Source: a bacterium (GTDB lineage Bacteria > Krumholzibacteriota > Krumholzibacteriia > LZORAL124-64-63). Taken from it: DNA of 60,826 nucleotides. Made by a program: the position numbers and the translations under genes. Positions 34,466 to 44,475 of the stretch are shown here, piece by piece. Location of the stretch: the NCBI GenBank assembly GCA_020049465.1, contig JAIFKS010000027.1:1-60826 (forward strand), written 5' to 3'. The notes beneath the pieces were generated by a model that saw only the letters and a list, made by a program, of their open reading frames with translations, searched no databases and was not told where the DNA came from. Within the stretch, counting starts at the first letter, position 1; each line of letters opens with the position of its first letter.

Positions 34466-36214
34466 ATGACATGTGGAAAGATTGGGGCGTCGGTGGATGG
34501 GTCGCGGCGGGCTGGATCGGCGCCGCGGCGGGCCGGACTCCACGCACATCCGGACCTTCCCCTCGGTCTCGTGGCAGGCATGTGGGTCGCGTTCTTCGGC
34601 GCCTACTACGTGACCACGTCGACCCGCCGCGCCCTGGCCACCGATGCCGGCCAAATGGCCGCGCTGTCGGCGACCATCGTGTTGGCCGTGATGGCGATGT
34701 TCGCAACGATCCGCCTTGCGCGCACGCTGAAGGTCAGGGCTCCGGCGGTTCTGCGCCGTGGCCGCGCGTCCGCCTGGGTCCTGGTCGCCGTCGTGTTCGC
34801 TTCCCCGGCCCTGGCCCTGGTCGTCGAACGCCGTGACGGGTCCTCCGGGGCCACCGCCGGCGACCCGCCCCGCGGCTTCATCCTGGTATCCCTGGACGCG
34901 GCCCGCGGTGACCGGATCAGCGGCCTGGGCTATCCGCGGCCCACGACCCCGCACATCGACGCGATCCTGGCCAACAGCCTGGTCTTCGGTCGGGCGCACA
35001 CCGAGATGTCTGGTTCCGCCCCCGGACACGCCAGCATGCTCAGCGGACTGCCGCCGGCCGCGCACGGGGTCACGACGAATACGGGGATTCTCGGCGAAGA
35101 AGTCGTGACCATGGCCGAACGACTCAGGGACGCGGGATTCAACACCGCGGCCTTCATCGACAACTACTTCCTCGAGTCGCGCTTCGGTTTCGACCAGGGC
35201 TTCGACACCTTCATCAACCAGTACCGGGCCACCCACCTGGACGGATGGCACCCGCGGCTGCTGTTGCGCGCCACGAGCCTGTTCCATTTCTGGGCGCGTG
35301 CGACCCAGCTGAGCCATCCGAAGAGCGACGACAGCATCGAAGAGGCCCTGACCTGGCTGCGTCACCGGCCCGGCGGCGACTTCTTCGTCTTCCTGCACGT
35401 CATGGATCCCCACGCGCCCTACGATGCCCCCGCGGATCTGCGTGACCGGTTCTACGCCCCGCAGGGTCCCCGCGTGGTGGACACGGAGGATCTGCGCCGC
35501 GACATGGACCGGATGTCGCCCGATGAAGCCCAGGCGCTGTGCGACCTCTACGATGGCGGGGTGGCCCAGGCCGATCGCAAGGTCGGGCGGCTCATCGCCG
35601 AACTGAAGAAGTTGGATCTCTTCGACTCGACGCTGCTCGTGATCACCTCCGATCACGGCGAGGTGCTGGCCGAACACGGCAATGTCTTCGACCACGGAAC
35701 GATGTGGAACGGCGATCTCCATGTGCCGCTGATCTTCTCGTATCCGGACCGGCTGCCGGCCGGCAGGCTGGTGGAGCATCCCGTCTCGGCGAGCGCGATC
35801 GTCCCCACTGCGCTGGCCTTGCTGGATGTGCCCTACGAGGAACAGGGAAAGAACGGGTTTCATCAGAGCCTGCTGGAGCCCGATCCGGCCTGGGTCTTCG
35901 CGATCGGAGCCGAGCAGGACCGGATCGGGGCCTGCGTCATCGGGGATCGCTACAAACTGATGGTCTGCGACGGCCGCACGGTCGGGTTCTATGATCTGGC
36001 GGATGATCCCGGTGAATTGCGCGATCTCTCGCCGGCCCTGGCCACCGCCGACAGCACCCTGACCTGGGTCCGGGAAGCGAGGCGGATGGAAATCGCGTTG
36101 CTGGCGTGGCAGGAAAAGTGCAAGGGAAGCCTGGTCACCGCCGGCGTGCAGGCACTGACGGACCATGATCGCGAGAACATCAGGCGTCTGCGCTCCCTCG
36201 GCTACGTGCACTGA
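34466..36214 (+). CDS. Membrane-anchored sulfatase-family protein
   Basis: 582 residues. Three hydrophobic segments at about 35-120 anchor a large sulfatase-fold domain. Metal motifs: ILVSLDAARGDRISGLGYPR, the nucleophile region GSAPGHASMLSGLPPAAHGV (Ser in place of Cys), VMDPHAPY and VITSDHGEVLAEHGNVFDHG. The final RRLRSLGYVH matches the C-terminal end seen in many sulfatases. Ser instead of Cys allows serine-type sulfatase or phosphodiester/transferase activity. The substrate is probably extracytoplasmic glycan or lipid. The start is uncertain, and ATG 34466 follows GGAG closely. It is divergent from the NTF2-like lipoprotein across the 16-bp repeats. Confidence 0.82.
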   Translation: MTCGKIGASVDGSRRAGSAPRRAGLHAHPDLPLGLVAGMWVAFFGAYYVTTSTRRALATDAGQMAALSATIVLAVMAMFATIRLARTLKVRAPAVLRRGRASAWVLVAVVFASPALALVVERRDGSSGATAGDPPRGFILVSLDAARGDRISGLGYPRPTTPHIDAILANSLVFGRAHTEMSGSAPGHASMLSGLPPAAHGVTTNTGILGEEVVTMAERLRDAGFNTAAFIDNYFLESRFGFDQGFDTFINQYRATHLDGWHPRLLLRATSLFHFWARATQLSHPKSDDSIEEALTWLRHRPGGDFFVFLHVMDPHAPYDAPADLRDRFYAPQGPRVVDTEDLRRDMDRMSPDEAQALCDLYDGGVAQADRKVGRLIAELKKLDLFDSTLLVITSDHGEVLAEHGNVFDHGTMWNGDLHVPLIFSYPDRLPAGRLVEHPVSASAIVPTALALLDVPYEEQGKNGFHQSLLEPDPAWVFAIGAEQDRIGACVIGDRYKLMVCDGRTVGFYDLADDPGELRDLSPALATADSTLTWVREARRMEIALLAWQEKCKGSLVTAGVQALTDHDRENIRRLRSLGYVH

Positions 36215-36222
36215 CGGTTGGA

Positions 36223-36471
36223 TCACTCCAGCGTCTCGCCCTGACCGTTCTCCCGGCCATCGCCCGGCCACGTGAACACATCCTCGACACCGACGCCGAA
36301 CACGCGGGCGATCCGGAAAGCCAGCACGAGGCTCGGGCTGTAGCGGCCCGCCTCGAGGAAGACGATCGTCTGCCGCGCGACCTCGCAGCGGGTCGCCAGT
36401 TCCTGCTGCGTCATCTCGCCGTGTTCGAAGCGAAGGCGGCGGATGCTGTTGCCGAGTTCCGGTCGGTCCAT
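36223..36471 (-). CDS. XRE-family helix-turn-helix regulator (YozG-like)
   Basis: 82 residues. The HTH covers LGNSIRRLRFEHGEMTQQELATRCEVARQTIVFLEAGRYSPS, the form of small regulators paired with a membrane protein. ATG 36471 lies two bases after the stop of the upstream membrane-protein gene, with no strong ribosome site, so translation is coupled. It probably represses its own operon through the AT-rich repeats upstream at 36930-36967. Confidence 0.85.
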   Translation of the reverse strand: MDRPELGNSIRRLRFEHGEMTQQELATRCEVARQTIVFLEAGRYSPSLVLAFRIARVFGVGVEDVFTWPGDGRENGQGETLE

Positions 36472-36473
36472 GG

Positions 36474-36875
36474 TCAATCGCCCGCGGCCAGCGGGCGGCG
36501 CGATAGCACCAGCACCGACGCCGAGCGGACCACGAGCATCGCGACGAAAGCACCGGTGATCAGGGCGGGGAGCACGCCGACATCGACGACGGGCGGATCC
36601 AGCCGGAAATGGGTCAGCCAGACCAGCATGCCGGCCACGACGAGGAACAGATAGGCCGCCAGGCCGCCGAAAACCTCGGCCCGGCGTTCGATCTGCCGCT
36701 CCCGTTCATCAGGGGTCACCGGGAAAGCCCGCGGAACGACCGCGGTCAGGGCCAGGATCGACATGGCTGCGGGCGCAACGTTCGCCCCCGCAACCGCCCG
36801 AAGCACACCATAGACGGCCAGCGTGAGCAAGCCGATGCCGAGTGAGTACCAGGCCGATTTCTGCTGAACTGACAT
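36474..36875 (-). CDS. DUF2178-like small membrane protein
   Basis: 133 residues with four hydrophobic segments (about 8-25, 32-48, 68-88, 98-120). VTPDERERQIERRAE between helices 2 and 3 is the conserved cytoplasmic loop of this type. Such proteins are repeatedly encoded next to small XRE regulators, but their role is unknown. ATG 36875 follows AGGAGG by seven bases, and the longer frame to 36935 has no support. Confidence 0.75.
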   Translation of the reverse strand: MSVQQKSAWYSLGIGLLTLAVYGVLRAVAGANVAPAAMSILALTAVVPRAFPVTPDERERQIERRAEVFGGLAAYLFLVVAGMLVWLTHFRLDPPVVDVGVLPALITGAFVAMLVVRSASVLVLSRRPLAAGD

Positions 36876-36929
36876 GGCGCATCCTCCTGTCCGGGGTCGT
36901 CCCGGCAGTCTGATCCACCGATGTCGCGA

Positions 36930-36967
36930 TGTCAACTATTTATTACTTTATGTTGTGTATTTATTAC
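36930..36967. promoter_or_regulatory. AT-rich promoter/operator with 10-bp direct repeats
   Basis: TATTTATTAC occurs at 36937-36946 and again at 36958-36967, 21 bases apart (two helical turns). A TTGACA-like -35 on the minus strand (36935-36930) lies between these repeats and the DUF2178/XRE operon. The repeats are a candidate operator for the XRE protein. A clear -10 is not seen. Confidence 0.45.
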
Positions 36968-36991
36968 ACCTTCATGCGAAGTGTCGAGCGG

Positions 36992-38473
36992 TCAGCCTCC
37001 AGCCAGGGCGGACATCCGCGCCTCGAGCCTGTCCACTTCCCTGCGCGCCGGAAATTCCGGATCCGATCCGCCGAGGCTCCACTTCAGTCGCTCCAGGGCG
37101 GCCCGCGCCGCGGCGCCCTGCCGGAGTTCCAGATGGCACTCCACCTTCAGGACCAGCGCCGGGATCAGCCGCGGATTGACCGCGAGCATGCGATCCAACT
37201 CCACGAGCGCCGCCGCCGCGTCACCGCCGGCCAGCAGGTCGGCCGCCAGCCGGCGGTGCAGATACCATCGTTCGTGATAAGGCTTGCCGGCCAGCGCGTC
37301 GATGGCGCGCCGCCAGCCGGCGGCTCCGGCCCGGACATCGCCTCGGGCGTCGGCGACGCGGGCTTCGAACTGGAAGACGTCGCTGTCGATGTCCTTGCCT
37401 GCTTCCGCGGCACCCTGATCGCCTCCGTCCTGGCGCCAGGCCGCCAGAGCGGAGTCTGCCACGGCCCGCCCCCGGTCCGCCTGCCCCAGCTCGGCCAGCC
37501 GGAAACAGCGCATCCGCACGCTGAGCTTGTCGTCGGGATAGCGACTGATGTAGCCGGCCGTCGCGCGTTCCGTTTCTTCCGCCAGACCGAGTTCGCGGAA
37601 GGTGCGGATGATCACGAGGTCCACCAGCTTCTCCAGATCGGAACCGGCGACCTGGGTGCGCACCTTCTCCAGGATGTCCAGACCGCGCACGATCTGCCCG
37701 CGCACGAGGTAGCTCCCGCCCAGATTGATCAGCGACTGGTAGAAGTCGGGCTGCATGGTGACCGAAGCCAGGAACTCGGATTCCGCTTCCTCGTAGCGGC
37801 CCATCACCATCAGGATCTCGCCCAGCGAGTCGCGCGCATTCGCCAGCCCCGGCGAAAGGAACGCATACTTCTGCATGTAGTCGATGGCCTCGTCGAAGCG
37901 GCCGCGATCGAGTTCCATGTAGCCGAGCATGTTGTAGCTGATGGCGTAGTTCGGATCGATGTCGAGTATGTCCAGCCAGGCCTGTTCGGCCGCGTCCTGG
38001 TCGTCGCCGCGCGTGGCCTGGGCTGCCACGGCCACCAGAACGTGGATGTTCTTCGGCTGTTCTTTCCGCAGGCGCGCCAGCAGCGAATCGCGGTCGGTGA
38101 AGAAGCGGCTGCGGCGGAAAGCGCCCAGCCGGAGTTGGGCCACCATGCGGCGGTCGTCGTCCCGGATCGCCTGGACCAGACTGTCGGCGCGCGCCAGTTC
38201 CACCGTCTCGTTCCGGCGCTCACCGAGGCGATAGAAGGCCATGGTGCGCGCGATCGCCGCCTCGGCCAGCGACGGATCCATCTCCAGGCACTGTCCCAGC
38301 TTCCGTACGGCATCCTGCAGGCGCAGCGCGTTCAGATCCCCGGTGCCTTCGTCGCAGAGCGCCAGCGCCGCGGGGTTCTTCGACGGCTGAGCCGACCGGT
38401 CCCATTTCGCCAGCCCCAGGCCCAGGCCCGCCAGGAGCAGAGCGATGACCAGACCCATGCGCAGGTAATTCAC
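36992..38473 (-). CDS. Membrane-anchored TPR-repeat protein
   Basis: 493 residues. An N-terminal hydrophobic segment (about 6-22) is followed by tetratricopeptide helices along the length, clearest at YAISYNMLGYMELDRGRFDEAIDYMQKYAFLSPG and the following repeat. There is no catalytic motif. It is presumably a periplasmic or membrane scaffold for protein contacts. GTG 38473 follows GGAGGG. No obvious partner gene lies beside it. Confidence 0.8.
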   Translation of the reverse strand: MNYLRMGLVIALLLAGLGLGLAKWDRSAQPSKNPAALALCDEGTGDLNALRLQDAVRKLGQCLEMDPSLAEAAIARTMAFYRLGERRNETVELARADSLVQAIRDDDRRMVAQLRLGAFRRSRFFTDRDSLLARLRKEQPKNIHVLVAVAAQATRGDDQDAAEQAWLDILDIDPNYAISYNMLGYMELDRGRFDEAIDYMQKYAFLSPGLANARDSLGEILMVMGRYEEAESEFLASVTMQPDFYQSLINLGGSYLVRGQIVRGLDILEKVRTQVAGSDLEKLVDLVIIRTFRELGLAEETERATAGYISRYPDDKLSVRMRCFRLAELGQADRGRAVADSALAAWRQDGGDQGAAEAGKDIDSDVFQFEARVADARGDVRAGAAGWRRAIDALAGKPYHERWYLHRRLAADLLAGGDAAAALVELDRMLAVNPRLIPALVLKVECHLELRQGAAARAALERLKWSLGGSDPEFPARREVDRLEARMSALAGG

Positions 38474-38686
38474 GGCACCCTCCGGGACTGCAGCGGGAAC
38501 GGGCCCGCCCAACCGCTGAGGCGCCCGTCCGTGCGACAAGACCAACCATGAATACGCCCCGGGGTGCCGGCGGGTTGCAATCGGCGCCCCGCCGTCCGCA
38601 TTCGGGATCCGTCCGGGATCCGGACGTGGTATCATCCACCGGTGGACCCATGGAATCGGCGCTGTGGACACAAGGGAGCGGGCGGC

Positions 38687-39775
38687 ATGCGAACCCGGAT
38701 CGGATTCCTGACGACCATGGCCTTCCTGATCTGCGGCAGCGGCGCCTCTGTGTCTGCCGCCATCATCCATGTGCCCACCGATCATCCCGACATCGCCTCC
38801 GCCCTGGCCGCTGCCGTCGCCGGCGATCAGGTCGTCGTGGCGGCCGGCACCTATCCGGAGCACGATCTGATCCTGCGGTCAGGCGTGGTTCTGCGCGGGG
38901 CGACCGGCAACCCGGCCGATGTCGTCATCGACGGCACGAGGTCCGGGCGCTGCGTGTACGGCGCGGGTCTTGACGCCGCCACGCGCCTGGAAGCGCTCAC
39001 GCTGACCAACGGCCTGCCTGGCGCCGGTTCCGCGCCGGACGAATCGGCGGGAGGCGGGCTCTTCGTGGACGGCGGGGCGCTCACCGTGGCGAACTGCGTC
39101 TTCTCGCGCAACGAGACGGCTGTCGGCGGCGGGGCATTCGTCAAAGGAACAGGGACGCCTGCTTTTGTCGGCTGCGTCTTCGACGGCAACGAGGCCACCG
39201 AATCGGCAGGGCTGTTCCTGCGCGGCGTCTGCAACCCCATCGTCCAGGACTGTGTCTTCCGCAACGGCGTCCGCACGCTGCTCGGCGGCGGTCTGACGTG
39301 GGCAGGATCGGGACAGGCGCTGATCGAGCGCTGCACGGTAGAGGACAACACCGTGTACGAAAGCGGCGGCGGCGTCGAAGTCATCGGCACCCGGGCGGTA
39401 GCCGTCCTGCGGGACTGCCTGATCCGTCGCAATGCCGCGGCGTACGACGCCGGCGGCTTGTATGTCGGCAACTACGGAAGCGCCATCCTCGAGCGCTGCG
39501 AGATCACCGGCAACAGCGCGGCCGGCGCCGGCGGCGGCATCCTCCTGGGCACGGGCGCGGTCCTCACCGCCATCGAATGCACCATCCTCGACAATGCGGC
39601 CCCGGTCGGGCCCGACGGCAGCATCGGGCCGTCCGCCTCGGCGACCTTGACGTGCTGCGTGTTCGCGCCGGACGCCTGGCAGACCCTGGGCTCGCTGATC
39701 GTGAACAACGACGATTGCGCCGTGGCCGTCGAGACCACCGGCTGGGGCGAGCTCAAGGCGATGTTCCGGCCCTGA
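38687..39775 (+). CDS. Exported right-handed parallel beta-helix protein with WG-K-FR tail
   Basis: 362 residues. Signal peptide 1-24, then IIHVPTDHPDIASALAAAVAGDQVVVAAGTY, the usual start of a surface beta-helix, and repeated coils with NC.F..N and GGG patterns to about residue 325. The C-terminus VAVETTGWGELKAMFRP carries the tail motif shared with three other exported proteins. No catalytic site of pectate lyases is evident, so a structural or binding role at the cell surface is likely. ATG 38687 follows AAGGGAG. Confidence 0.82.
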   Translation: MRTRIGFLTTMAFLICGSGASVSAAIIHVPTDHPDIASALAAAVAGDQVVVAAGTYPEHDLILRSGVVLRGATGNPADVVIDGTRSGRCVYGAGLDAATRLEALTLTNGLPGAGSAPDESAGGGLFVDGGALTVANCVFSRNETAVGGGAFVKGTGTPAFVGCVFDGNEATESAGLFLRGVCNPIVQDCVFRNGVRTLLGGGLTWAGSGQALIERCTVEDNTVYESGGGVEVIGTRAVAVLRDCLIRRNAAAYDAGGLYVGNYGSAILERCEITGNSAAGAGGGILLGTGAVLTAIECTILDNAAPVGPDGSIGPSASATLTCCVFAPDAWQTLGSLIVNNDDCAVAVETTGWGELKAMFRP

Positions 39776-39971
39776 GCCGAAGGGACGAGCCGGACCTGGA
39801 GCGCGCCGGAAATTCCCCTTGGGGGATTCCCCACGACGATTCATCCTTGCCCATCTGCACCGCGCGACCGCCCCTGGCGCCGGTCGTGCTGAACACCAGC
39901 GTCGTCCCGAGGCCGTCTCCCGCATGAAAAGGCCGGCAAATCGCCTGGATCAAGTGCTGCGGGGAGACCGG

Positions 39972-41720
39972 ATGCGCACCCGCCTGCTCAGGCTGCTGCA
40001 TTACCGCGTCTGGCTGATCGACCACTGCCACATCACCCAGACCCAGCAGATCCTGTTGCTGGCTGCGCTCGTCGGCGCCCTGGGCGGGCTGACGACCGTC
40101 CTGCTGCGCGCGGCCATGAACGGGTTGCATGTCCTGCTGACCGGGCAATCGGGGGGCCTGGTCGACTCGTTCGGAGCCATGACCCGTGACCGGCGGCTGC
40201 TCGTTCCGGCCGTGGGCGGCGTCGTCGCGGGCGCCGTCATCCACTTCGGCAGCCGCCTGGGCCGCAGTGCCCGCACCACCGATTACATGGAAGCGGTGGC
40301 TCTCGGTCGCGGCAGCCTGTCCGTCCGCTCGAGTCTGGTCAAGATCACTTCGGCCACGTTCTCGGTGGCGTCCGGTGCCTCGATCGGGCGCGAAGGGCCG
40401 CTGGTCCAATTGTCGGCCCTGGCCGCTTCGCTGCTGGGACGATTCCGCAACTGGCCCGCGCCGCGTCGGCACATCCTGGTGGCCTGCGGTGCGGCGGCTG
40501 GAGTGGCAGCCGCCTACAATGCGCCCATAGCCGGCGCACTCTTCGTGTCCGAGATCATGCTGCAATCGATCGCGATGGAGACCCTGGGCCCCCTGGTCGT
40601 GTCCTCGGTCCTCGCCACGCAGGTCATGCGCTGGTTCAGCGGCAGCCAGCAGCTCTATAGCATTCCGGCATTCCATCTGGCGTCGGGCTGGGAGCTGGCA
40701 CTGTACGCGGCGCTCGGCATTATCTGCGGACTCCTGGCACCCCTGTTCATGAGGCTGCTGCGCCTGAGCGAGGCGGGGTTCGGCCTGCTCCGGCTGCCCG
40801 CGTACCTTCGCATGGGGTTGGGCGGCCTCATGGTCGGCGCCATCGCCATGTACTACCCGCAGGTGTGCGGCAACGGCTACAGCGTCATCGTGTCGATCCT
40901 GAATGTGGATCTGGTCTGGCAGAGCCTGGTCATGATCCTGGCGCTGAAGATCCTTGCCACGAGCGCAACCTTCGGCTCCGGCGCCGTCGGCGGCGTTTTC
41001 ACGCCGACGCTCTTCGTGGGCGCCGGCTTGGGCTACCTGTTCGGAACGGCGGGTGCGGCGCTGGCGCCCCGATGGACCGGTACACCGGGAGCCTACGCCC
41101 TGGCCGGCATGGGCATGTTCATCGCCGCGGCGACCCGGGCGCCATTGACCGCGATCCTGATGGTCTTCGAAATGACGCTCGACAGCAATGTCATCATCCC
41201 GTTGATGCTGGGGTGCGTCACGGCCTATTACACAGCCAGCACGATCGACTCCCGCTCCCTCTACAGCCACGCGCTCGCGCGCAAAGCCATCGACGGCATG
41301 CCCCGCGATTTCGCCGCCATGCCGGTCAGCGAATTGATGAAGGCGGAGGCGATCACGGTCATGACCGATTCGCCGTTCTCCGCGGTCGCCCGCGCGTTCA
41401 TCGCCAACAACATCAAATACCTCTACGTGCTCGATACCGGTGATGAATTCCGCGGCGTCGTCAGCCTGCAGGACACCAAGCCGTTCCTCAACGATCCCAA
41501 GCTGGCCGACGTCGTGCTGGCGATCGACATCATGAGGGATTCATTCCCGGTGCTGCATCCCGACAGCACGATCGCCGAAGCCATCGAGGCGTTCGGCCAC
41601 CATGACGGCGAGCGGCTCCCGGTCGTCACGCGTCAGGAGCGCCGTCTGCTCGGGCGCGTGGCCAAAGCCGACGTGATGATCGCCTTTGCCCACCGCGCGG
41701 CGCCGGCACCGGCGGCCTGA
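39972..41720 (+). CDS. ClC-family chloride channel/transporter with CBS domains
   Basis: 582 residues. ClC pore motifs include GASIGREGPLVQ with the gating Glu E141, and GSGAVGGVFTPTLFVGAG. The membrane part runs to about residue 440 and is followed by two CBS domains (VSELMKAEAITVMTDSPFSAV... and AIDIMRDSFPVLHPDSTIAEA) that usually sense adenine nucleotides. It conducts or exchanges Cl- or a similar anion at the inner membrane. ATG 39972 has GGGGAG five bases upstream and is preferred to ATG 39924. Confidence 0.92.
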   Translation: MRTRLLRLLHYRVWLIDHCHITQTQQILLLAALVGALGGLTTVLLRAAMNGLHVLLTGQSGGLVDSFGAMTRDRRLLVPAVGGVVAGAVIHFGSRLGRSARTTDYMEAVALGRGSLSVRSSLVKITSATFSVASGASIGREGPLVQLSALAASLLGRFRNWPAPRRHILVACGAAAGVAAAYNAPIAGALFVSEIMLQSIAMETLGPLVVSSVLATQVMRWFSGSQQLYSIPAFHLASGWELALYAALGIICGLLAPLFMRLLRLSEAGFGLLRLPAYLRMGLGGLMVGAIAMYYPQVCGNGYSVIVSILNVDLVWQSLVMILALKILATSATFGSGAVGGVFTPTLFVGAGLGYLFGTAGAALAPRWTGTPGAYALAGMGMFIAAATRAPLTAILMVFEMTLDSNVIIPLMLGCVTAYYTASTIDSRSLYSHALARKAIDGMPRDFAAMPVSELMKAEAITVMTDSPFSAVARAFIANNIKYLYVLDTGDEFRGVVSLQDTKPFLNDPKLADVVLAIDIMRDSFPVLHPDSTIAEAIEAFGHHDGERLPVVTRQERRLLGRVAKADVMIAFAHRAAPAPAA

Positions 41721-41922
41721 ACCTCGGCGCCCCCGCCGCAATGCGCGGCACGGGAGACAACCGCTCGCAACCATACCACCCGGATGCGCTCCTGTTTCCG
41801 CCCCACAATTTCGTGAACAATCCCGGTCCATCCGCGTAGCAGCCTGACGCCGCATCACCGGATCACGCCCTGTCGATGACCGGCCACGGCGCCCGTATCC
41901 CCACCAGGAAACGAGGTCCATG

Positions 41923-43359
41923 ATGAACAGAAAGCTATCGCTTGGCACAACGCTGCTGATGCTCCTGGTGGCCACGGTCGCCACTGCCGAAACCGTGGCC
42001 GGGCTCCCGTTGCATGTCCAGCGGCTGGCGCCGGAAGTGGTCCGCCTCTGGATCGGAGACGAAGTCTCGTCGACGGCGACAGTCGCCGTCGCGACGACGG
42101 ACGGCATCCTGGTCATCGACACGACCGGCATTCCCAGGGTCGACCGCGAACTGCGCGCCATCATCGCGCGTGAACTGGGGCGCGGCGACTTCACCGTCCT
42201 GATCAACACCCACGAACACGGGGACCACACCGGCGGCAACAACGTCTACGCCGATTGCACGATCGTCGGCCACGAACTGGTCGGCCCCGGCATGACCGCC
42301 GACCTGGCCGACCGGCCTCGGATTCTCGAGTGGTACGAGACTCGCCTTCCGCAGCTCGAGCGCGATCTCGCGGCGCAGCCGACAGGCTCCACGGCGGCCA
42401 CGGCGCTGCAGGAAGAACTGGCCGTGGCCCGGTTGAACCACGAAGCGTTCCTGTCGCAGGAAGAGCCGTATCCGCCGACGAAGACGTTCAAGGACCGCCT
42501 GACGCTCGACCTGGGCGATACCGCCGTCGAGCTTTACTACATCGGCGGCATGCACAGCGCGAGCGACATCGCCGTCTTCGTGCCGAAGCACGGCCTGCTG
42601 ATGACCGGCGACACCATGGCCGATGTCTGGCTCACCGAAACGCCGGGCTGCCTGGCCTCGTTCGTCGTCCGGGCGGGCGTCCGGCACGACATCCCTCTGC
42701 TGCTCGAGAACTGGAACCTGCTTCTGGCGAAGAAGGACGCCATCAGGTTGCTGATTCCGGGACACTGGAACGGCGAGCTTTCCTACGACGGCTTCGCGGC
42801 CCGGGTCGACTACATCAAGACCCTGTGGGAAGGCGTCCAGAAAAGTGCGGCCGAAGGCGGGGACCTGGCGTCGCTCCAGACGGCCTTCGCGCTGCCGACG
42901 CGATTCCCCGCGCTGGCCGAGAGCCCCGGCTTCAGCCGGAACAACAACTTCATGAACATCGCCGAACTCTGGACCACGGTAACCGGACAGCAGTCCGCCT
43001 CGGACCGGCTGTACGCCCTCATCGACGAAGGCGCCGGGGCCGAAGCCATCCAGGAAGTCGTGGCCGACCGCGGCGCGGCGCCGGGCAAGTACTACTTCTT
43101 CGAAGGCCAGATCAACTTCGCCGGCTACCGCTTCCTGCAGGAAGGCAGGGTTGCGGAGGCGGTGACGCTCATGAAGCTCAACCGCGACCTCTACCCCGAC
43201 TCCTGGAACGTGCACGACAGCCTCGCCGAAACGCTTCTGGCGGCCGGCGACAGCGAGGCCGCGATCGCGTCGTACGAGAGGTCGCTCGAACTCAATCCGG
43301 GGAACACCAACGGCACCGAAGCGCTGGCGAGGATCAGGGCGACCGCGACGGCGCCATGA
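41923..43359 (+). CDS. Exported metallo-beta-lactamase-fold hydrolase with C-terminal TPR
   Basis: 478 residues. Signal peptide 1-22. The zinc site is H97-x-H99-x-D101-H102 (NTHEHGDHTGGN), with later GGMHSASDIAVF and GDTMAD and a distal PGHWNG. About residues 400-475 form a TPR-like helical module. The domain order recalls exported alkylsulfatase- or quinoprotein-relay-type MBL proteins, but the substrate is not evident. Two adjacent ATGs (41920, 41923) follow GAGG. The second gives better spacing. Confidence 0.85.
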   Translation: MNRKLSLGTTLLMLLVATVATAETVAGLPLHVQRLAPEVVRLWIGDEVSSTATVAVATTDGILVIDTTGIPRVDRELRAIIARELGRGDFTVLINTHEHGDHTGGNNVYADCTIVGHELVGPGMTADLADRPRILEWYETRLPQLERDLAAQPTGSTAATALQEELAVARLNHEAFLSQEEPYPPTKTFKDRLTLDLGDTAVELYYIGGMHSASDIAVFVPKHGLLMTGDTMADVWLTETPGCLASFVVRAGVRHDIPLLLENWNLLLAKKDAIRLLIPGHWNGELSYDGFAARVDYIKTLWEGVQKSAAEGGDLASLQTAFALPTRFPALAESPGFSRNNNFMNIAELWTTVTGQQSASDRLYALIDEGAGAEAIQEVVADRGAAPGKYYFFEGQINFAGYRFLQEGRVAEAVTLMKLNRDLYPDSWNVHDSLAETLLAAGDSEAAIASYERSLELNPGNTNGTEALARIRATATAP

Positions 43360-43389
43360 GGCGGCAGCGAGCGGCGAAATGCTGATATT

Positions 43390-44475
43390 TCACGAACGTC
43401 CGGTCGACTTGTAGAAGTTCTTCACGACCTTCGCCATGACCCGGCCCTTGCGATGCTCCTCCGCGCGCGCCCGGGCGTCGGTCTTCGTGGCGGCGACCTG
43501 CTGCTCGCGCTGCAGTTTGTGGAAGCTCGCCAGCCGCTCGGCGTCGATGGAGCCGGTCTCCACCGCTTCCCGGACGGCGCAGTCCGGTTCGTCGGCATGC
43601 CGGCAATCGCGGAAGCGGCAGGAAAGCGCGAGCGCCTCGATCTCCGGAAACGCCCGGGCGATCCCTTCTTCATCGCCTGTCAGGCCGACGGCGCGCAGGC
43701 CCGGCGTGTCGATGATGACGCCGTGACCCGGTATCCGGACCAGTTCGCGCGCGACCGTGGTGTGGCGCCCGCGCCCGTCGTTGACCCGGACTTCACCCGT
43801 CGCCTGCCGCTGCTCGCCCAGCAGCGCGTTGATGAGCGTCGACTTGCCGGCTCCCGAGGGCCCCAGCAGGACCGCGGAGCGGCCGGCCCCCACGTGGGCC
43901 AGAAGAACCGCGGCGCTCACGCTGTCGAGCGCGTTCACCGGCACGATGTCGACGCCGATGGCCACCGTCTCCACCGCTTCGATCGCGGCCGCCGCGTCGT
44001 CGGACAGGTCGCTCTTCGTCAGCACCAGCACCGGCCGGGATCCCGAGCTCCAGGCCACCGCCAGTTCCCGCTCGAGCCGGCGCAGATTCGGCTCTCCCGC
44101 AATCGGGTGGACGACGAACACGGTGTCGATGTTGGCGGCCAGCGCCTGCGTCGCCGAGGTGCGGCCGGCATCGCCGCGGACGATGGCGTTCCTTCGGTCC
44201 AGAACGGTCTCGACCTGCGGCGTTCCCTCGCCCGCCGGCGTCGACAAGGCGACCCAGTCGCCGACCACCGGCAGCGCCGACGCGTCGTCCGACGCCTTCA
44301 GGAGACGGGTGGCCGTGCCGGCGCGGACCACCCCGGCCGCGGTCGCCACCAGCAGGTTCGTCCGTTCACCACGGATCACCCGACCCGGGACCATACCCGC
44401 CATGTCGATGGAAGCGAACAGTCCCTGCCAGTGCGCAGACCAGCCCAGTTCGCCGAGGGCGTCGGTGTTGTTCAA
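43390..44475 (-). CDS. rsgA: Ribosome small-subunit-dependent GTPase A
   Basis: 361 residues. Circularly permuted GTPase with G4 TKSD before G1 GPSGAGKSTLINAL and G3 DTPG. The C-terminal zinc site is CRFRDCRHADEPDC. An N-terminal OB-fold precedes. RsgA checks late 30S subunit maturation. The TTG at 44475 is chosen because GGAGG precedes it with good spacing and the protein then begins NNTDALGELGWS, as usual for RsgA. The longer frame to 44568 would add an atypical N-terminus. Confidence 0.93.
   Translation of the reverse strand: MNNTDALGELGWSAHWQGLFASIDMAGMVPGRVIRGERTNLLVATAAGVVRAGTATRLLKASDDASALPVVGDWVALSTPAGEGTPQVETVLDRRNAIVRGDAGRTSATQALAANIDTVFVVHPIAGEPNLRRLERELAVAWSSGSRPVLVLTKSDLSDDAAAAIEAVETVAIGVDIVPVNALDSVSAAVLLAHVGAGRSAVLLGPSGAGKSTLINALLGEQRQATGEVRVNDGRGRHTTVARELVRIPGHGVIIDTPGLRAVGLTGDEEGIARAFPEIEALALSCRFRDCRHADEPDCAVREAVETGSIDAERLASFHKLQREQQVAATKTDARARAEEHRKGRVMAKVVKNFYKSTGRS

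Noticed and set aside
39808..39818. GGAAATTCCCC also found inverted at 50528-50538
   Set aside because: Only 11 bases are shared, the surroundings differ, and one site is palindromic by itself, so chance cannot be excluded.
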